Position numbers and translations under genes: made by a program. A model generated the notes under the pieces. It saw only the letters and a list, made by a program, of their open reading frames with translations, was not told the DNA's origin and did no database searches. Shown one piece after another: positions 60,355 to 64,000 of a DNA stretch of 64,000 nt; the stretch's first letter is position 1, and each line of letters begins with the position of its first letter. The DNA is from VXNJ01 sp965249595 (GTDB taxonomy: Bacteria > Chloroflexota > UBA11872 > VXNJ01). The stretch spans positions 62,001 through 126,000 of the forward strand of contig OZ252242.1 of the NCBI GenBank assembly GCA_965249595.1, given 5' to 3'.

Positions 60355-61221
60355 GTGCAAAACGGCGGTGCCCAGGCCCTGGACTTGGGACCGGAACTTG
60401 CGACCAAGTACGCTGCGCTGGTTCAGCGCTTGCGCGAAATGGGTTCGGTGATAGTCGCATATTCCGGCGGTGTCGACTCGACCTTGTTGGCTAAAGTGGC
60501 CCACGACGAATTGGGCCCGCAAGCCGTGGCCGTCACCGCGATATCGCCCAGCTACTCGGCCAGCGACCGCGCTGATGGTGAAAAGTTCGCCCAGCATATC
60601 GGAATCCGCCACGAACTGGTTCAAACCACCGAGGTTGACCAGGAAGAATATCGAGTCAACGATTCCAACCGCTGCTTTTACTGCAAGCAAGAGCTTTTTA
60701 TCAATCTGGACGGATTTCGATCGGAGAATCCGCAGTTCGAATTTGTCGTCTACGGGCCGGTTACCGACGATCTGGGCGACCACCGTCCGGGCATGAACGC
60801 GGCCAAAGTGGCCGGCGCGGCTGCGCCTTTGGCCGATTGCGGGATTTCCAAATCCGAGGTTCGGGCTCTCTCGTTGGCGCTGGGATTGCCCAGCTGGAAC
60901 AAGCCCGCCGCCCCCTGCCTTTCCTCCCGGGTGGCCTACGGCGAATACATCACCGCTGGCAAATTGGCCCAAATTGAGTTGGCCGAATCAATCGTGAGAT
61001 CCGAGGGTTTTGCCGAATTTCGGGTTCGCCATCACGGCGACGTGGCGCGACTGGAGCTGCGCCAGGATGAAATTGACCGCTTGTTTGAAGACGGGCGGCG
61101 GCAAAGGGTGATAGCCGGCCTCAAGGCTGCCGGGTACTCCTATGTCGCCCTGGATCTGCAAGGGTTTCGCTCCGGATCGCTTAACGAAGTGCTCCAGGCC
61201 CTTCCGGTAATTACCGCGTAA
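60355..61221 (+). CDS. larE: Pyridinium-3,5-bisthiocarboxylic acid mononucleotide synthase LarE-like
   Basis: A 288-residue PP-loop protein of the LarE family, which supplies sulfur to the nickel-pincer cofactor by sacrificing a cysteine. The PP-loop is AYSGGVDSTLLAK (36-47). The sacrificial Cys176 of Lactobacillus plantarum corresponds to C188 in PAAPCLSSRVAYG. Also present is NRCFYCKQELF (C107, C110), a CxxC that may mark the [4Fe-4S] type that recycles sulfur. larB and larC are not adjacent. GTG start with SD AAGGTGG. A 15-bp palindrome lies shortly after the stop. Confidence 0.9.
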   Translation: MQNGGAQALDLGPELATKYAALVQRLREMGSVIVAYSGGVDSTLLAKVAHDELGPQAVAVTAISPSYSASDRADGEKFAQHIGIRHELVQTTEVDQEEYRVNDSNRCFYCKQELFINLDGFRSENPQFEFVVYGPVTDDLGDHRPGMNAAKVAGAAAPLADCGISKSEVRALSLALGLPSWNKPAAPCLSSRVAYGEYITAGKLAQIELAESIVRSEGFAEFRVRHHGDVARLELRQDEIDRLFEDGRRQRVIAGLKAAGYSYVALDLQGFRSGSLNEVLQALPVITA

Positions 61222-61252
61222 CTGCTATCGAAGCGCTTCAAACCGAGCCGGC

Positions 61253-61267
61253 AACTACTGGGTAGTT
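61253..61267. promoter_or_regulatory. Palindrome AACTAC-TGG-GTAGTT between larE and the second exporter
   Basis: A perfect 6-bp inverted repeat around a three-base centre in the 150-base gap after larE. It could be an operator or a short hairpin; no U-run follows and no promoter is convincing. The rest of the gap holds no gene. Confidence 0.3.
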
Positions 61268-61372
61268 ATCAGGTGGCGGGCCTAGCCGGAAACGGCGCCG
61301 CCACAACATCGCCGATCAATGCCCCTCTGGTCTTAAACCATTAGAGCTTCCCACTAAAGGCTCATTTCCTTT

Positions 61373-63193
61373 TTGTCCAGCCAACCTCGCCGCCGCAGAC
61401 GGCGCTGGCTTCGGCCCCGCAATTTCGTTCTCGCCGCAATATTGCTTGTCATCATCGCCGGCGCCGCTATTGCAACGTTTGGGCAGGTGCCGATCGGTGG
61501 CGGCCCCGAACGCGAAGACGAAGACACCACGTTAGGTCGCCAGGCCACGGTCGAACGGCGCGACGTGCGCATAACGGTCGGGGCGGTCGGCAATATCGAA
61601 CCGGCCCGCAGTGACAAGTTGGTGTTTTTAACCAACGGGGAATTGGCCTCCCTGGATGTCGATGCCGGCGACCAGGTCCAACTCGGCGCCCTGCTGGCAA
61701 GTCTTCAATCAAGCGAACGGGATATCGCCGTATCCCAGGCCGAAGAGGCGCTGCTGACCGCTCATCTGGATCTCGCCGAGTTGTTAAAAGACCCTGATGC
61801 CGACGATTTGTTGCTCGCTCAATTGGCCCTCACCGATGCCGAGAACAACCTGGCCCAGCTTCTCGAGTTCCCAGATCCCGAGAGTGAGATCACCTTGCGA
61901 CAGGGCCTAATTTCCGCCCAGACCCAGCTGTCTGAGGCCGCCGAACGCATCGCCGAGGAGGAAGGTGGAGTTTCGGCCGAAGCCCTAGCTACGGCCACCG
62001 CCGCCTTCCAAAGAGCCGAATCCAACCTTCTGCTTGAACGCAAATCATATGAGGACTTTCTGGCCGGTCCGAGCGAATTGGAATTAGCCACCGCCCGCAC
62101 GACCCTTAAACATGAAGAAGAACTATTGGAGGAATATGAAGACTCCTCCCGCACCACTCAGACCGATATCGACCTGCAGGAACTAAAGGTCATCCAGGCC
62201 CGCCAAAACTTGGAAACGCTTACCGCCCCGGTCGATGAGTCCGACAAGCGGCAACGGGCGGCGGCCGTTACCGCGGCCGAGCAGGATCTGGAGTCGGCGC
62301 GCTTGCGACTGGTCGAGCTAGCCAGCGGCGACTCTACCAAGCTGGCCCAACTGCGGCTTTCCCATCAAGGGTCATTGCTGGCGGTGCAAGGTGCTCTATT
62401 GGCCCTCGAAGACCTCCTCGATGGTCCGGATGAACTGGAGATCAAGGCCGCTGAGGCGACCGTTACTAGGGCCCAGATCGATCTGCGGCGCCTCGCTGAA
62501 CCGCCCGACGCCAATCAATTGACAAAGGCTGAAATATCGGTCGAGCAAGCTCGCCGCAACCTGGACCGGGCCCTCGATCAATTGGCCGGAACCCGACTGC
62601 TGGCCCCCTACGACGGCATCATCACCCTCGCCCAAGGAACCGTCGGAGCGGCTCCGCCGGGCGAATTTATCACTATCCAATCGAGCGAATCCCCACAAGT
62701 TAGCACCCGCGTGTCAGAGATAGATATCGGCAGATTGGCGATAGGCCAACGGGTCGAGATTAATCCCGATGTCTTTATCACCGACGAGACCTATTTCGGC
62801 CAAATCACCTCGATCAATCCGTCCGCCACCTCGGAATTCGGGCTGGTCACCTATGGAATAGAGATTGCGTTTGACAGCGCCCCCGAAAACCTTCTCAGCG
62901 GCATGACCGTCGAACTGCAAATAGTCCTCGACTCAGCCGAAGGAGTGTTGGCAATTCCCTTAGCCGCTCTTCGCGAGGAGGACGATCGAATCTCGGTGGA
63001 ATTGTTTACCGGCGAGGAGACAGAGCCCGAAGAGCGAAACGTTGAAACCGGAATCCGCAACGACTTAATCGTTGAAATTACATCCGGTTTGTCCGAGGGC
63101 GATGTGGTGCTCACGCGCTTCGAATCTGTAAACGAGATCGATTTGTTCGGCGGCCCTGGCGGTGGCGGTGGCGGCCCAGGGGACGACAACTAA
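61373..63193 (+). CDS. MacA/HlyD-like adaptor protein (second exporter)
   Basis: A 606-residue membrane-fusion protein with a basic N-terminus (QPRRRRRRWLRPR) and one membrane helix (about 17-38). It has lipoyl halves (LVFLTNGELASLDVDAGDQVQLGALLASL and LLAPYDGIITLAQGTVGAAP), a long coiled-coil segment between them (about 115-400, rich in ARQNLE/AEQDLESARL) and a barrel ending in ESVNEIDLFGGPGG. The start is TTG at 61373; an upstream alternative is not seen. It is followed directly by an ATPase gene (overlap of one base) and an FtsX-type permease, so this forms a MacAB-like exporter. It is not a close copy of the adaptor at 32495-34588. Confidence 0.87.
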   Translation: MSSQPRRRRRRWLRPRNFVLAAILLVIIAGAAIATFGQVPIGGGPEREDEDTTLGRQATVERRDVRITVGAVGNIEPARSDKLVFLTNGELASLDVDAGDQVQLGALLASLQSSERDIAVSQAEEALLTAHLDLAELLKDPDADDLLLAQLALTDAENNLAQLLEFPDPESEITLRQGLISAQTQLSEAAERIAEEEGGVSAEALATATAAFQRAESNLLLERKSYEDFLAGPSELELATARTTLKHEEELLEEYEDSSRTTQTDIDLQELKVIQARQNLETLTAPVDESDKRQRAAAVTAAEQDLESARLRLVELASGDSTKLAQLRLSHQGSLLAVQGALLALEDLLDGPDELEIKAAEATVTRAQIDLRRLAEPPDANQLTKAEISVEQARRNLDRALDQLAGTRLLAPYDGIITLAQGTVGAAPPGEFITIQSSESPQVSTRVSEIDIGRLAIGQRVEINPDVFITDETYFGQITSINPSATSEFGLVTYGIEIAFDSAPENLLSGMTVELQIVLDSAEGVLAIPLAALREEDDRISVELFTGEETEPEERNVETGIRNDLIVEITSGLSEGDVVLTRFESVNEIDLFGGPGGGGGGPGDDN

Positions 63194-63954
63194 TGGCCCG
63201 AACCACGGCGATGGTTGCTGCCGAGTCGCTAAACGAGGACGGATCGCGGCCCGTGATCAAGGTGTCAAATTTGACAAAGGTCTACCGCGCCGGCGAAACC
63301 ACCATCCGCGCCCTAGACAGCGTGACCACCCAGGTTGAACGCGGCGAAATGGTCGCCATCATGGGGCAATCGGGGTCTGGCAAATCCACGCTTATGAACA
63401 TATTGGGCTGCCTGGACGTGCCCACCGACGGTGACTACTGGCTCGATGGCGAGTACGTCGCCGACATGAACGAGGGCGAATTGGCGCGAATTCGTAACGC
63501 CAAGATCGGATTTATTTTTCAGTCTTACAACTTGTTGCCGCGCTTAAAAGCGATTGATCAGGTGCGGCTGCCGCTGCAGTATCGCCGGCAACGCCAGCGC
63601 AAGCGCCTGGCGCAGGAGGCTTTAGCGTTAGTGGGACTGGCCGACCGGATGAATCACTCGCCCAACCGGCTCTCCGGCGGAGAGCAGCAGCGGGTGGCCA
63701 TCGCCCGGGCCCTGGTGACCGATCCGGAAATCATCCTGGCCGACGAGCCAACCGGCAACTTGGACTCGGCGACTTCGAATGAAATCATGGAGCTCCTAAC
63801 GCGACTCAATTACGAACAAAAGATCACCACGATCCTGGTGACTCATGAAATTGATATCGCCGCCCTCTGCCGGCGCGTAATCACCCTGCTCGACGGTCGA
63901 ATCGAGAGTGACGTAACCAGCCGCTGGGAGCCCAGTGGCAGCTTGCTAATCTAG
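63193..63954 (+). CDS. ABC transporter ATP-binding protein, MacB/LolD type (second exporter)
   Basis: A 253-residue ATPase with Walker A GQSGSGKSTLMNILGCLD, Q-loop FIFQSYNLLP, signature LSGGEQQRVAIARALVTDP, Walker B ILADEPTGNLD and H-loop LVTHE. It has no extra C-terminal domain, unlike the ATPases of the first exporter. The ATG overlaps the adaptor stop by one base and the permease gene starts six bases after its stop. Confidence 0.95.
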   Translation: MARTTAMVAAESLNEDGSRPVIKVSNLTKVYRAGETTIRALDSVTTQVERGEMVAIMGQSGSGKSTLMNILGCLDVPTDGDYWLDGEYVADMNEGELARIRNAKIGFIFQSYNLLPRLKAIDQVRLPLQYRRQRQRKRLAQEALALVGLADRMNHSPNRLSGGEQQRVAIARALVTDPEIILADEPTGNLDSATSNEIMELLTRLNYEQKITTILVTHEIDIAALCRRVITLLDGRIESDVTSRWEPSGSLLI

Positions 63955-63960
63955 GCGTCA

Positions 63961-64000
63961 ATGCGGATAGTTGAGGCTTTTTCACAGGCCCTGCGATCGT
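63961..64000 (+). CDS. FtsX/MacB-like permease, N-terminal fragment
   Basis: Only 13 codons are in the window, reading MRIVEAFSQALRS. This is a common start for MacB-type permeases, where a short amphipathic helix precedes the first membrane span, and it follows the ATPase gene by six bases. The call rests mostly on gene order. Confidence 0.6.
   Translation, partial: MRIVEAFSQALRS

Noticed and set aside
1..64000. Search for CRISPR arrays, IS elements, prophage, integrase, rRNA, riboswitches
   Set aside because: No direct-repeat arrays, transposase or integrase genes, or rRNA were recognised, and no cobalamin or other riboswitch could be supported.

Overview
The window is about 64 kb of moderately GC-rich bacterial chromosome, densely packed with genes on both strands. 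No gene looks broken, and there is no sign of phage, insertion sequence or CRISPR. The gene set fits a free-living, probably marine Chloroflexota (SAR202/Dehalococcoidia-like) bacterium. That placement is an inference from gene content: a DarA-type cyclic-di-AMP receptor, a SpoIID-domain secreted protein, a DipZ-like thioredoxin, PolX, HpcH/HpaI aldolase, Ldh2-type dehydrogenase, and secreted proteins with FGYP-type C-terminal repeats. No rRNA or other phylogenetic marker was compared. The only RNA gene found is a tRNA-Leu(GAG).

Layout. 1-3.1 kb: end of a trp operon (trpF tail, trpB, trpA) and an alpha/beta hydrolase. 3.1-9.1 kb (minus strand): PolX-like PHP protein, UDP-sugar dehydrogenase, plsX, gyrB. 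9.3-13.3 kb: MIP18-type Fe-S factor, Ldh2-type oxidoreductase, a large secreted protein. 13.3-15.7 kb (minus): DipZ-like thioredoxin, an orphan basic membrane protein, a TIGR01777 epimerase. 15.8-26.4 kb (plus): MMPL transporter, AttH/CrtC-like lipoprotein, lgt, isocitrate dehydrogenase, purE, the antisense tRNA-Leu, uvrB, a small membrane protein, a Gfo/Idh/MocA dehydrogenase and an MBL hydrolase. 26.5-34.6 kb (minus): a tightly coupled exporter operon (adaptor, FtsX permease, two ATPases) that continues into a cobalamin adenosyltransferase and a CDP-alcohol phosphotransferase. 34.8-37.5 kb: a circularly permuted ATP-grasp-like gene and a lysine 2,3-aminomutase. 37.5-41.1 kb (minus): a SpoIID-domain protein and a ThDP enzyme. 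41.2-45.1 kb: a cmk-plsC fusion, der, plsY and a zinc-finger membrane protein. 45.1-46.1 kb (minus): aldolase plus a small Cys/His ORF. 46.2-50.1 kb: a Mn/Zn ABC importer of TroABCD type. 50.2-57.3 kb: amidotransferase (plus), then on the minus strand an arylsulfotransferase-like protein, M23-like lipoprotein, small membrane protein, K+ channel, PheA and CcdA. 57.4-61.2 kb: cyclic-di-AMP receptor, groEL (minus), JAMM peptidase and larE. 61.4-64 kb: a second adaptor/ATPase/FtsX exporter that runs off the end.

Phospholipid genes recur across the window: plsX, plsY, the plsC domain fused to cmk, a CDP-alcohol transferase and lgt. Together they cover most acyl-phosphate-dependent steps of phosphatidate synthesis. 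The points most worth a second look are: a PolX whose polymerase aspartates are replaced while its PHP nuclease site is intact; the ATP-grasp/KamA pair with lysine-specific residues; the Cmk-PlsC fusion; an exporter ATPase with an AbrB-like tail; Tro-type permeases with extra cytoplasmic domains; a probable AUC start for lgt; and a small Cys/His protein ahead of an aldolase. No clearly novel multi-gene system such as a defence island or large biosynthetic cluster was found. Apart from the features listed, no intergenic stretch exceeds about 300 bases.
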